Shown piece after piece: positions 42,868-53,195 of a DNA stretch of 64,000 nucleotides. Numbering within the stretch: position 1 is the stretch's first letter; every line of letters starts with the position of its first letter. Origin of the DNA: Shouchella miscanthi. GTDB taxonomy: Bacteria > Bacillota > Bacilli > Bacillales > Bacillaceae_D. Location: the NCBI RefSeq assembly GCF_007725405.1, contig NZ_CP042163.1:4092001-4156000 (forward strand), in the 5' to 3' direction. The notes beneath the pieces are model-generated. The model saw only the letters and a list, made by a program, of their open reading frames with translations. It did not search any database and was not told where the DNA came from. Made by a program: the position numbers and the translations under genes.

Positions 42868-42939
42868 CCCTTTTCTCCCTCCTTTTTTCCGCATCAGTAT
42901 AGCATATAAATGTGAAATCTATACGAAGTACAGAGAACC

Positions 42940-44103
42940 TTACCCGAGTTTGTTCTTCACTTCCTCTACTTTGGCTGGCCTACCTAGAAGATACTGAACA
43001 ATGCCCATGCTAATAATAACTACAATTAGAACATAAAGGGCTGGTTTAAACGTTCCAAACACATCAAACAAGGTTCCAACCGCTAACGGCCCTAAGGCAG
43101 CAAAAATATAGCCACCACCTTGATTTAGCGCCGATAACGCACTTGCTTTATCGGCTGTATCCGTTTCAATAATGGGGATCATAAGGGCTAGTGGAAACAA
43201 CCCTCCAGCACCAAACCCAATTAATCCTAAAGCAAGTAAAGGATGAACACCAACAAGCAAACAAATAACACCGACTAATTCGATTGCACTGCATCCGATA
43301 AGAGCAGGGGTAATGTAACCATACTTTGAAACAATACTCGGTAGCACCAGCGATACGGGAATTTGAATAAATTGAAAAACCGTTACCCCTGCTGCTGCCA
43401 TCGCTGTAGAGTAACCGAAGCTCATGACAATGGGTGCTGCCCACGCTGTTACAGTATAGAAGACCGTTGCCATGAACCCGAAAAATAGTGTAATCAGTAA
43501 CGCACGTTTATCCTTAAAAGGCAGTGTTGAATTGGTTGTCTTCAACGCTGTTGGTCGCTTTTGTATTAAGCCGATCCAAGCAATTAGCGCGAATACTCCT
43601 AAGGCGCCCCAAACAGCTAGTGCCAGCTGCCAGTTTCCTGAAAAGCCATCATAAACAGGAACAGCAAAGCCCGTAGCAATTCCTGCACCTATAACAAGGG
43701 ATACAGAATAGACGCTGACAAACCCAGGTTTTGTAGGGAAATGTTGCTTTATAAATCCTGAAAGAAGTGGACCCGCTAAACCAATGCCAATCCCAGCTAA
43801 GAAAGCTGTTACCACAAGCAACATAACAGAGCCAACGACACCCCTCATCAAGGTTGCGACAGTAATAAAAATTAATGAAACAAATATAGCTCTTTCTAAA
43901 CCGATTTTCTTACTAATAACAGCCGCAAAAGGCGAAAAAATCCCCATACATAAAACAGGCAAAGTTGTCAGTAAGCTTGCTGTCGCTCCACTCATACCGA
44001 GTGAGTCTTGAATGGATTCTAATAAAGGTGAAATCGATGTAATGGCTGGTCGCAAATTTAATGCAGCCAAGGTTAAAGCAAGCAAATAATAAAACGTACG
44101 CAT
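42940..44103 (-). CDS. MFS transporter, CynX/NimT (YeaN-like) family
   Basis: 387 residues, twelve hydrophobic helices. The N-terminus LALTLAALNLRPAITSISPLLESIQDSLGMSG is the CynX/NimT family signature (R-P-A/A-x-T-S-x-x-P). GxGIGLAGPLLSGFIKQHFP near 108-128 follows. Relatives carry cyanate, 2-nitroimidazole or glufosinate-like compounds, but the natural substrate of most is unknown. AGGAGAG before ATG; single gene, with the lipoprotein operon 70 bases away on the same strand. Confidence 0.9.
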   Translation of the reverse strand: MRTFYYLLALTLAALNLRPAITSISPLLESIQDSLGMSGATASLLTTLPVLCMGIFSPFAAVISKKIGLERAIFVSLIFITVATLMRGVVGSVMLLVVTAFLAGIGIGLAGPLLSGFIKQHFPTKPGFVSVYSVSLVIGAGIATGFAVPVYDGFSGNWQLALAVWGALGVFALIAWIGLIQKRPTALKTTNSTLPFKDKRALLITLFFGFMATVFYTVTAWAAPIVMSFGYSTAMAAAGVTVFQFIQIPVSLVLPSIVSKYGYITPALIGCSAIELVGVICLLVGVHPLLALGLIGFGAGGLFPLALMIPIIETDTADKASALSALNQGGGYIFAALGPLAVGTLFDVFGTFKPALYVLIVVIISMGIVQYLLGRPAKVEEVKNKLG

Positions 44104-44409
44104 AGTCTCTCCTGCCTCATTTTCTTTTTCTCTCTCTTTGCAAAGAATACGTAAAAATCTTTTGACTCGTCAAGTTTGTAGAACTTATTTAATTAGATTC
44201 ACGTACTTATTTTGCTTCTACCATTTTACAAAAAAACGCATAAACAAATACAATAAAATTTCTCATTTTTAAGATATTTGGGTTTCACTTTTTTAAAACG
44301 TCCGTTACAATAATGTTATGTTGTAATGTTTTATTGTTTCTTAAGAGGGTACAAAACTGTAGAGATCTTTTTTCCAAAACTTACAAGCTTATGTGAAGGA
44401 GCGATTAGT
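44104..44409. other. Intergenic region between divergent MFS and aldehyde dehydrogenase genes
   Basis: About 306 AT-rich bases with promoters for both. TACAAT at about 44308 could be a -10 for the plus-strand gene. I see no gene or riboswitch. Confidence 0.35.
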
Positions 44410-45837
44410 GTGCGTAACCAAACTCAACATTTCATTAACGGTGAATGGATTGATTCAACCGACTCTAAAACCATTGACGTTATTAATCCAGCAACAGAAG
44501 AAATAATCGGTCACGTTTCTGCAGGTACTAAAGAAGATGTTGATAAGGCAGTTTCCGCGGCAAAAAAAGCATTTCCATCATTTTCAACCTCTACAAAAGA
44601 AGAACGGATTCACTGGCTAGAAGCGATTGCTGAAGGATACAAAAAACGAAGCAAAGAGCTAATTGATGTCATGACTGACGAGCTTGGTGCACCACTTTCC
44701 GTTTCAGAGAACGTTCATTTTAAAATGGGGCTTGCTCACTTCAAACAAGCAGCAAAAGCTTTAGAAACCTTTTCATTTTCAGAAGAAAAGGATGGCCACA
44801 CACTTGTGAAGGAAAGCATTGGTATAAGTGGGCTGATCACGCCTTGGAACTTCCCCACAAATCAAACAGCAACAAAAATTGCAGGCGCCATTGCAGCGGG
44901 TAGCCCTGTCGTATTAAAACCAGCTGAAAAAACACCGTATGCAGCGATGATTCTTGCCGATATTATTCATGAAGCAGGCGTTCCAAAAGGTGCCTTTAAC
45001 CTCGTTAACGGTACTGGCGATGTAGTAGGAGATGCCATTAGCTCGCACCCAGATATTGATTTTGTATCCTTCACTGGTTCTGGGGCTGTAGGTGAGAAGA
45101 TCATGCAGAACGCCTCTAAAACGATTAAGAAAGTTGCGCTAGAATTAGGTGGCAAATCACCGCTTGTCATTTTAGAAGATGCAGATATGGGCGAAGCTGC
45201 CAAGACAGCAGCTTCAAATATGTTCTTTAATACTGGGCAAGTTTGTACAGCTGCCACACGTATTCTCGTCCCAAAAGCAAAAAAAGACGAATTTGAAAAA
45301 GCGATGAAAGAGGCGGTTGCTTCCTTTTCAATGGGGAACCCAAAAGAAGAAGGTCATACAGCGGGACCTCTTGTTTCAGAAGGTCAGTGGAAAACCGTTC
45401 AATCTTATATTCAAAAGGGAATTGACGAAGGCGCCACTGTATTAGTAGGTGGTACCGGAAAGCCTGATGGATTAGATACAGGCTATTTTGCAAAGCCAAC
45501 TGTCTTCTCAGATGTTTCAAACGACATGGTTATTGCGCAAGAAGAAATCTTTGGACCGGTGCTTTCCATTATTTATTATAGCGATATTGATCACGCCATT
45601 GAGATTGCCAATGATACTGTCTACGGACTAGCAGGCTACGTCTTTGGGCAAGATCCAGATAAATTACGCTATGTTGCTTCTCGTATTCGCGCAGGGCAAA
45701 TTACGATAAACAACGCACGTACAGACTTTAACGCTCCGTTTGGCGGTTACAAACAATCCGGCATTGGACGTGAGTGGGGCGAATTTGGTATTGAAGAATA
45801 TCTTGAAGTGAAAGCTGTACTCGGCATGCCCTCATAA
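44410..45837 (+). CDS. NAD(P)-dependent aldehyde dehydrogenase
   Basis: 475 residues from GTG 44410, with GAAGGAG seven bases upstream; the open frame to 44326 lacks a site. Motifs: TPWNFPTNQTATKIAGAIAAGSPVVLKPAEKTPYAA near 144-180 (cofactor), FTGSGAVGEKI near 220, catalytic Glu in LELGGKSPLV near 243, nucleophile Cys in FFNTGQVCTAATR near 277, and EEIFGPVLSI near 380. Class of DhaS/YcbD-like enzymes with broad substrates. Neighbouring glycerol genes suggest but do not prove a link to three-carbon aldehydes. Confidence 0.93.
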   Translation: MRNQTQHFINGEWIDSTDSKTIDVINPATEEIIGHVSAGTKEDVDKAVSAAKKAFPSFSTSTKEERIHWLEAIAEGYKKRSKELIDVMTDELGAPLSVSENVHFKMGLAHFKQAAKALETFSFSEEKDGHTLVKESIGISGLITPWNFPTNQTATKIAGAIAAGSPVVLKPAEKTPYAAMILADIIHEAGVPKGAFNLVNGTGDVVGDAISSHPDIDFVSFTGSGAVGEKIMQNASKTIKKVALELGGKSPLVILEDADMGEAAKTAASNMFFNTGQVCTAATRILVPKAKKDEFEKAMKEAVASFSMGNPKEEGHTAGPLVSEGQWKTVQSYIQKGIDEGATVLVGGTGKPDGLDTGYFAKPTVFSDVSNDMVIAQEEIFGPVLSIIYYSDIDHAIEIANDTVYGLAGYVFGQDPDKLRYVASRIRAGQITINNARTDFNAPFGGYKQSGIGREWGEFGIEEYLEVKAVLGMPS

Positions 45838-45840
45838 CCT

Positions 45841-45874
45841 AAAAAAGCAGGCGCTTCCTCGCGCCTGCTTTTTT
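45841..45874. terminator. Strong bidirectional terminator
   Basis: AAAAAAGCAGGCGC and GCGCCTGCTTTTTT, perfect 14-bp stem with a six-base loop, between the aldehyde dehydrogenase gene and glpP. Confidence 0.95.
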
Positions 45875-46416
45875 CAATTCCATAATTCTTTTCTTGACGT
45901 TGTAACCGCTCTTGCCCCAGCTTGAAGAGCGGTTTGAATGTCATCTACGGTTGTAATTAATCCTCCTGCAATGACCTCTATCCCTGTTTCTTCTCGAACT
46001 TTTTTTATATAGTCTGGCAAGACACCTGGCAACACTTCAAGAACATCTGGCTTTACTTCTTCCACTTGCTGATAACTTGTTTTTAACGCCATCGTATCAA
46101 GTAAAAAAATACGTTGGATCGCCAAAATGTTATTTTTCTTTGCGGTCTTTAGCATATTTGCTCTAGTTGAAATGACACCTGTTGGACGAATGGTCTGACA
46201 AATAAATTCTGCAGCATACCGGTCACTCTTTAAACCTTGCACGAGGTCAGCATGTAGAAGCATCTTTTTCCCTGCTTCTTTCGAAAGCTTTTTCATTTTT
46301 GCCAAAAGCGATAAATGCACATCAAGGACGACAAAGTAAACCCCTTCTTCCTTCATCACACGCTCAAAATCTTTCATGTTGTTTACTGCAGGTAATAATT
46401 GTTGACCATCAAACAT
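45874..46416 (-). CDS. glpP: Glycerol uptake operon antiterminator
   Basis: 180 residues, TIM-barrel-like GlpP family. Starts FDGQQLLPAVNNMKDFERVM, with HADLVQGLKSDRYAAEFI near 55-72, GVISTRANMLKTAK near 79-92, LDTMAL near 106, and C-terminal VIAGGLITTVDDIQTALQAGARAVTTSRKELW. In B. subtilis GlpP with glycerol-3-phosphate binds the leader RNAs of glpFK and glpD and prevents termination; both leaders are present here. Its ATG overlaps the glpD stop (TAATG), so it is made with glpD. In B. subtilis glpP instead stands first, before glpF. Confidence 0.95.
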   Translation of the reverse strand: MFDGQQLLPAVNNMKDFERVMKEEGVYFVVLDVHLSLLAKMKKLSKEAGKKMLLHADLVQGLKSDRYAAEFICQTIRPTGVISTRANMLKTAKKNNILAIQRIFLLDTMALKTSYQQVEEVKPDVLEVLPGVLPDYIKKVREETGIEVIAGGLITTVDDIQTALQAGARAVTTSRKELWN

Positions 46417-48068
46417 TAATGTAAGCTCCTCAACGTAACTAGATTTACTTGTTCATTTAGTTCTTCACTGTAGCGTTGTTTCTCTTCTTCTGACCATTGT
46501 AGCAAATCACTCATCGCATTTAAAATACGATCTTTATACGCATCCACTTGATCGATGTCAAACAGCAAATACGATACTCGTCGCATCAAGAAATCAACTG
46601 CTGTTACTGTCATCTCTTGCTCTATTCCATAGCGAAGCATCGCATATAAAGACCCAGGCAAGTCGTACTGATTGTTCTCCTCTATATAGGAAAACACAGC
46701 TGGGGCATTAGAACCGTAGCGTTCTGCGATTTCTTGTGCTTCGTCTTGCGTTAAGCCTTTTTCTACTCCGTCTCGAATCATCTTTTGTTTAAAGGCTTCA
46801 TATTTAGCTGATCCGCCAACATGGCCGCCTGATAAAGCCATTTCTTTTGTTTGACAGCTCGGATAGCTCTTTCCTGTTTCTTTAGTAAGTTCTCCTGCTG
46901 CAATCGTGACAATGGTATCTGCCATTTTTCGATAGCCTGTAAGCTTGCCTCCTGCAATGGTCATGAGACCGCTTTTAGAGTGGAAAATTTCATCTTTTCT
47001 CGAAATCTCTGAAGGGTCTTTACCGTCTTCGTGAATAAGCGGACGAATTCCAGACCAGCTTGATTCAACATCTGTTTTCGTTAAATGGTAACCTGGGAAC
47101 AATTGATTCGTTGCATCAAGAATATAGTTAACGTCATCGATTGTAACACCTGGCTCAGTTTGATCGCCTTTGAAGTTTGTATCTGTTGTCCCTACATACA
47201 CCTTTTTCCCTCTTGGAATGGCAAACATCATTCTGCCGTCGCCAAAAGGGGTATCAAAATACACAGCGCGATGTAAAGGTAGGCGTTCTTTTGAAACAAC
47301 TAAGTGAACGCCCTTTGTATGATGAATGGACTTCCCTTCCCTCGAACGATCTTGTTCTCGTAAAGTATCTACCCAAGGTCCTGTTGCGTTAATGATTTTT
47401 CTTGCATAGATTTTTACACTTTCACCTGTTAGACGATCTGTTGCCTGGACGCCAACTAGCTTTCCATCTTCGTAAAGAAACGAATCTGCTTTCACATAGT
47501 TAATGAGCTTTGCACCGCGCTCCGCAGCACTTTTCGCCACTTCCATCGTTAAACGAGCATCATCTGTACGGTATTCTACGTACATCCCAGCTCCCTTAAG
47601 CCCTTCACTTGCTAAAATACTTTCTTTCTTTAATGCTTCTTTCGCGTTCATCATCGTCCGACGTTCGTCTTTTTTCACTCCGGCTAAGCGATCATATACA
47701 GATAATCCTAGCGACGTTGTAAAGGAGTTAAACGTTCCTCCTTTATAGAACGGGAGCATCATTCGAACTGGTTCTGTTACATGGGGCGCATTTTCATAAA
47801 CAATGGCCCGCTCTTTTCCAACTTCTGCAACGAGTTTAATTTCAAATTGCTTTAAGTAGCGTAAGCCACCATGTATTAATTTCGTAGAACGACTGGATGT
47901 TCCTGCTGCAAAATCTTGCATCTCGATTAACCCTGTGTTTAACCCTCTTGTTTGTGCATCCAAAGCAATTCCTGTACCTGTAATTCCTCCACCAATGACT
48001 AATAAATCTAGCTGTTGCTCTTGCATGCTTTGAAGTGTGTCCGCTCTTGTAACTGTTGAAAATGGCAT
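46416..48068 (-). CDS. glpD: Aerobic glycerol-3-phosphate dehydrogenase
   Basis: Membrane-associated FAD enzyme oxidising glycerol-3-phosphate to dihydroxyacetone phosphate, feeding electrons to menaquinone. 550 residues from ATG 48068 (AGGAGGG six bases upstream); the longer frame to 48107 runs through the leader terminator. FAD motif LLVIGGGITGTGIALDAQTRGL near 21-42, DFAAGTSSRSTKLIHGGLRYL near 49-70, YVGTTDTNF near 275, SWSGIRPLI near 325, and IAGGKLTGYRKMADT near 360. Size as in B. subtilis GlpD (555). Controlled by its own leader attenuator. Confidence 0.96.
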   Translation of the reverse strand: MPFSTVTRADTLQSMQEQQLDLLVIGGGITGTGIALDAQTRGLNTGLIEMQDFAAGTSSRSTKLIHGGLRYLKQFEIKLVAEVGKERAIVYENAPHVTEPVRMMLPFYKGGTFNSFTTSLGLSVYDRLAGVKKDERRTMMNAKEALKKESILASEGLKGAGMYVEYRTDDARLTMEVAKSAAERGAKLINYVKADSFLYEDGKLVGVQATDRLTGESVKIYARKIINATGPWVDTLREQDRSREGKSIHHTKGVHLVVSKERLPLHRAVYFDTPFGDGRMMFAIPRGKKVYVGTTDTNFKGDQTEPGVTIDDVNYILDATNQLFPGYHLTKTDVESSWSGIRPLIHEDGKDPSEISRKDEIFHSKSGLMTIAGGKLTGYRKMADTIVTIAAGELTKETGKSYPSCQTKEMALSGGHVGGSAKYEAFKQKMIRDGVEKGLTQDEAQEIAERYGSNAPAVFSYIEENNQYDLPGSLYAMLRYGIEQEMTVTAVDFLMRRVSYLLFDIDQVDAYKDRILNAMSDLLQWSEEEKQRYSEELNEQVNLVTLRSLH

Positions 48069-48096
48069 TGTTTTCCCTCCTAAGAAAATACAAAAA

Positions 48097-48155
48097 GAGG
48101 GGACCACAACATTCTCAAGCAGGCAGTTTGCCTACTTAAGTGCTGTAATCCCCTC
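48097..48155 (-). promoter_or_regulatory. glpD leader attenuator (GlpP target)
   Basis: On the minus strand GAGGGGA (48155-48149) pairs with TCCCCTC (48103-48097), with an inner stem AAGTAGGC/GCCTGCTT, and TTTTTG follows at once. It stands 29 bases before glpD inside its leader, so it would stop transcription unless bound by GlpP. Matches the known control of glpD in Bacillus. Confidence 0.85.
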
Positions 48156-48224
48156 ATCGTCTCAAAGATTTTATCATTAACTTGTTACTCTTAGTGTACG
48201 CCTTTTTCTTTCGTTCGTAAAGTA

Positions 48225-49739
<1,515 letters not shown>

Positions 49740-49744
49740 TCATT

Positions 49745-50449
49745 TTAAAATATCATTGTATAGGCGAATGCACCAATGACACCACCTGTAATTGGACCTA
49801 AAATAGGAATCCATGCATATGCCCAATCCGATGGTCCTTTTTTATTAATGGGTAAAAGAGCGTGGGCAATCCTCGGTCCGAAATCACGGGCTGGATTAAT
49901 CGCATACCCTGTAGGTCCCCCAAGAGAAAGCCCGATAGCAATAATCAGTACACCAACGACAAGAGGGTTTAAGCCCTCACTGAATGTATTCGCACCGATT
50001 GCGAGTAGTCCAAATACTAATACAGCGGTTCCAATTAGTTCGGATCCAAAATTAGACGGTGTATGTTTAATCGCTGGCGCTGTTGCGAACACACTAAATT
50101 TAGCACCAGGATCGTCTGTTTTTTTCCAATGCGGGTAGTAATGTAAAAAGATAACAACGGCCCCAGCAATAGCACCCAGCAATTGTCCGATAATGTAGCC
50201 TGGAACCTGATTCCATGGGAACTCTCCAATTGCAGCAAAACCGATTGTTACCGCAGGATTTAAATGCGCTTCACTTACTGTTCCTGATACGTACACACCT
50301 AACGCTACCGCAAAACCCCAACCAACGGCAATCGTTAACCAGCCTGCACCCTCAGCTTTTGAATCTTTTAAATTAACTGCAGCAATAACACCTGCACCAA
50401 ATATAATGAGTATCATCGTTCCTACAAATTCGGCAATAACTTCAGCCAT
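49745..50449 (-). CDS. glpF: Glycerol uptake facilitator (aquaglyceroporin)
   Basis: Channel for glycerol diffusion, 234 residues, six helices and the two pore loops SEAHLNPAVTIGFA near 58-71 (NPA box) and GYAINPARDFGPRIAHAL near 187-204 (NPARD box, the Asp after NPAR marking glycerol channels). First structural gene of the operon, preceded by promoter, cre box and leader attenuator. AGAGGAGG lies eight bases before ATG. Confidence 0.96.
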   Translation of the reverse strand: MAEVIAEFVGTMILIIFGAGVIAAVNLKDSKAEGAGWLTIAVGWGFAVALGVYVSGTVSEAHLNPAVTIGFAAIGEFPWNQVPGYIIGQLLGAIAGAVVIFLHYYPHWKKTDDPGAKFSVFATAPAIKHTPSNFGSELIGTAVLVFGLLAIGANTFSEGLNPLVVGVLIIAIGLSLGGPTGYAINPARDFGPRIAHALLPINKKGPSDWAYAWIPILGPITGGVIGAFAYTMIF

Positions 50450-50494
50450 TTTTGTTCCTCCTCTACTTCATCTGAGAAGCGTACGCACAAAAAA

Positions 50495-50542
50495 GAACAG
50501 CCTTTTTCACAGATTCATTACAGTCCGCAAAAAAAGCTGTTC
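50495..50542 (-). promoter_or_regulatory. glpF leader attenuator (GlpP target)
   Basis: On the minus strand GAACAGCTTTTTT (from 50542) pairs with AAAAAGGCTGTTC (to 50495), followed by TTTTTTG. It lies between the promoter and glpF, at the position of the known GlpP-controlled terminator of Bacillus glpFK. Confidence 0.85.
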
Positions 50543-50580
50543 CTCATACACTCATCAGCTACTTCTATTAACATGGTGCC

Positions 50581-50618
50581 ATTATAGTATGAACAAGCTT
50601 ATTTGTAAACGGATTCAA
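50581..50618 (-). promoter_or_regulatory. glpF promoter with overlapping cre box
   Basis: On the minus strand TTTACA (50609-50604), 17-base spacer, TATAAT (50586-50581): a near-perfect sigma-A promoter. The sequence TTGTAAACGGATTCAA at 50603-50618 fits the cre consensus WTGNAANCGNWNNCWW at all positions and covers the -35 box, so CcpA with HPr-Ser-P should repress glycerol genes when better sugars are present. Confidence 0.88.
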
Positions 50619-50682
50619 TGATTCTTTCCCTATTCTTTCTACATATAAACAATTTTTCCTTTTTAAATAAAGGAAGATAAAA

Positions 50683-50716
50683 AGAGATGCATAGATTAAG
50701 AATCTTCTGCATCTCT
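50683..50716 (-). terminator. Terminator of the DASS symporter gene
   Basis: AGAGATGCA/TGCATCTCT stem just after the gene, followed on the minus strand by TTTTTATC. Confidence 0.8.
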
Positions 50717-50727
50717 CATGAACGAGG

Positions 50728-52395
50728 TTAATCAAGAATTTCGGTTGGGAATGTTGACAAGTCTACACCCATTACAAGCGGAACTAAGAGATAAACCGCT
50801 AACACAATAATCGCTGTAGCAAATACATTCAGCCAAAAGCCGGCTCGTACCATTTCAATAATTTTTATTTTCCCTGTTCCAAAAATAATCGCATTTGGCG
50901 GTGTTCCAACCGGCAACATAAACGCACAATTTGCTGCCATTGCACAAGGAATCATAAGAGCAAACGGATGAATATCAAGTGCAACTGCAAGTGCCGCCAC
51001 AACAGGTAAAATCATGGTTGCTGTTGCCGTATTTGATGTAATCTCTGTTAGCATCATAATCAATAACGTCGCTCCACCAATGATAAGGAGCATATGAAGA
51101 CCATCTAAAATTGTTAACTGATCTCCTAACCAACCGGAAAGACCGCTTGATTGAAATCCAGAGGCAATGGCTAGTCCTCCACCAAATAAAAGAAGCACGC
51201 CCCAAGGAATCTCTTTTGAATCGCTCCAATCTAAAATACGTGAAGAAGCTTTTGCAGGGATTAAGAATAAAAGCATTGTTGCGATAATGGCAATCATTCC
51301 ATCTGAAACTCCTGGAAGCTGAACAATTAGCGCCTCATCGCCAGACCATAAAAATTCTCGAGATATCCACATAAATGCGGCAAATAAGAAAACTCCACCG
51401 ACAATTTTTTCTTCATAAGCAGTTTTACCAAGCTTTTGTCTTTCTTGCGCAATTAACGCTTTCCCACCTGGCAATGTCTTAATACTCGTTTTGAAACTAA
51501 CTGTACCGAGATAAAACCATGTGAACAAAAGAAGTAAGATGACAACTGGAACGGCAAAGAGCATCCAAGTACCAAAACCAATTGAAATTCCAAAAATAGT
51601 GTCAAGCTGCGCAGCAAGAATAATATTAGGTGGTGTTCCAATTAATGTCCCGAGACCCCCAATTGTACCTGCGTACCCAACACCAAATAATAATGATTTC
51701 TCAAACTTAGGTAAGTCACGTTTATGCTCATCTTCTTTCAATGCCGCTGCTACTTGTGCAGTAATAGCCAATGCCATCGGTATCATCATCATAACAGCAG
51801 CTGTGTTAGACACCCACATTGAGAGAAAGCCTGTCGCAATCATGAAACCTAACAGAATTCGTTGTGTACTTGTACCAATGACTGAAATAATAAATAATGC
51901 CACTCGTTTGTGTAAATCCCATTTTTCCATCGCCGTAGCAATAAAGAAACCACCTAGAAATAAGAAAATGATGTCATTTCCATAAGAAGACGCTACATCA
52001 GACCCTTCCATTGCCCCAGTTATCGGTAGTAAGATAAGCGGCATTAATGAAGTAGCTGGAATCGGAATTGCTTCAGTCATCCACCACGTTGCAATCCAAA
52101 GCGTCACCGCTAATACTCTTTGCCCATCAGCTGACAAACCTGCTGGTTCAAAAAATAACATGGTTAAAACAAATAGTAATGGTCCAAGCAATAATCCAAT
52201 CAGTTGCGCCCTAGAATAAGGCTTCTTTTTTTGATTGTTTTCAGGAGTTGCGTTGTTCTTACGTTGTTTCATTTCTTTATGATCAGCTGCTTCTTTTCTT
52301 AAAGCAGCAGAGCCTTTGTTTGCATATGAGAAGATATTTAGAAGGTCTTTCGTACGTTCAGATTGTTGCCATAATCGATCCCATACAAGCCTCAT
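50728..52395 (-). CDS. Sodium/dicarboxylate symporter, DASS (SLC13/SdcS) family
   Basis: Membrane carrier for succinate, fumarate or malate with Na+. About 555 residues from the ATG at 52395, seven bases from GGAGG; the frame start at 52413 lies before that site. A charged cytoplasmic N-terminus of about 65 residues is longer than in SdcS. Both signature loops are present: SNTAAVMMMIPMA near 205 and SNTATATMILPVVAALA near 460, plus IGTPPNIILAA near 253 and LPVGTPPNAIIFGTG near 502. A two-component system lies directly upstream on the same strand and a cre box overlaps its leader, so it is likely induced by its substrate and repressed by sugars. Confidence 0.93.
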   Translation of the reverse strand: MRLVWDRLWQQSERTKDLLNIFSYANKGSAALRKEAADHKEMKQRKNNATPENNQKKKPYSRAQLIGLLLGPLLFVLTMLFFEPAGLSADGQRVLAVTLWIATWWMTEAIPIPATSLMPLILLPITGAMEGSDVASSYGNDIIFLFLGGFFIATAMEKWDLHKRVALFIISVIGTSTQRILLGFMIATGFLSMWVSNTAAVMMMIPMALAITAQVAAALKEDEHKRDLPKFEKSLLFGVGYAGTIGGLGTLIGTPPNIILAAQLDTIFGISIGFGTWMLFAVPVVILLLLFTWFYLGTVSFKTSIKTLPGGKALIAQERQKLGKTAYEEKIVGGVFLFAAFMWISREFLWSGDEALIVQLPGVSDGMIAIIATMLLFLIPAKASSRILDWSDSKEIPWGVLLLFGGGLAIASGFQSSGLSGWLGDQLTILDGLHMLLIIGGATLLIMMLTEITSNTATATMILPVVAALAVALDIHPFALMIPCAMAANCAFMLPVGTPPNAIIFGTGKIKIIEMVRAGFWLNVFATAIIVLAVYLLVPLVMGVDLSTFPTEILD

Positions 52396-52412
52396 TGTCA
52401 TTCCTCCATTCA

Positions 52413-52428
52413 TTGAAAGCGTTTACTT
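52413..52428 (-). promoter_or_regulatory. cre box upstream of the DASS symporter gene
   Basis: TTGAAAGCGTTTACTT fits WTGNAANCGNWNNCWW at every position. It lies 18 bases before the start codon, inside the leader, where CcpA binding would act as a roadblock. Confidence 0.8.
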
Positions 52429-52477
52429 ATTTTTTCATGAACTTGGACAATGGTCTAGTTTTTTTAATTAAACGAAA

Positions 52478-53179
52478 TCAACTTTTTAATCGAAACGCCT
52501 TCCCTGCTTCCAAAATACGGTAGCGATTGTATGGTCGCCCATGCGTTAAATAGACAAGATCTTTCTCGATCAACGCTTGTTCATGAAAGTAGCGTAAGTA
52601 TTTTCGGAGCGAAACATGAGAAATGCTTGTCCGCTCCTCTAATTCCGCAGCTGTTTGCCAGTTTGTATCATCTAATGCTTCTAAAATCCTCTTCGCCGTT
52701 ACTTCTGTAATGCCTTTTGGCATATGTACTTTTTCTATGAGTTGGTTTGTTTCATTTCGTTGAAGCAATTTGTCTATTTCTTGTTGAGCAAATGATGGTT
52801 GCTTCGTTTCTTGTTTTATAAGCCGGTAGCGTTCAAGAGCTTCTTTAAAGCGCGCAAAGGTAAATGGCTTTACGAGATAATCAATGACACCAAAGCGGTA
52901 GCCTGTTTGAACCGTATACGCATCATTTGCGGATGTAATAAGAATTACATCGACATTCCGTTCCTCTAAGCGCACTTGCTTTAAGATATCTAACCCATTC
53001 CTGTCACCTATATACACATCAAGTAACAATAGATCTGGTTTGTGTTCTTTCACTTGCTGTAAACCCTCTTCAAACGTTTGTGCACTTGCTACCAATGTAA
53101 ATCCTTCAACTTTTTTAAGAAAAAGACTGTGGAAATGTGCAATCTCTTCCTCATCTTCAACCATTGCTACACGAATCAA
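52478..53179 (-). CDS. CitT/DcuR-type response regulator (second copy)
   Basis: 233 residues, TTG start behind AGGAGGTAGAACAAG. Receiver domain: MVEDEEE near 6-12, Asp in LLLLDVYIGDRNG near 54, Thr/Ser in LITSAN near 82, Lys in LVKPFTF near 103. C-terminal helix-turn-helix with TAAELEERTSISHVSLRKYLRYF near 180-202. Paralogue of the regulator at 3170: same fold, same spacing, clearly different sequence. Likely controls the DASS gene downstream. Confidence 0.9.
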   Translation of the reverse strand: MIRVAMVEDEEEIAHFHSLFLKKVEGFTLVASAQTFEEGLQQVKEHKPDLLLLDVYIGDRNGLDILKQVRLEERNVDVILITSANDAYTVQTGYRFGVIDYLVKPFTFARFKEALERYRLIKQETKQPSFAQQEIDKLLQRNETNQLIEKVHMPKGITEVTAKRILEALDDTNWQTAAELEERTSISHVSLRKYLRYFHEQALIEKDLVYLTHGRPYNRYRILEAGKAFRLKS

Positions 53180-53195
53180 CTTGTTCTACCTCCTT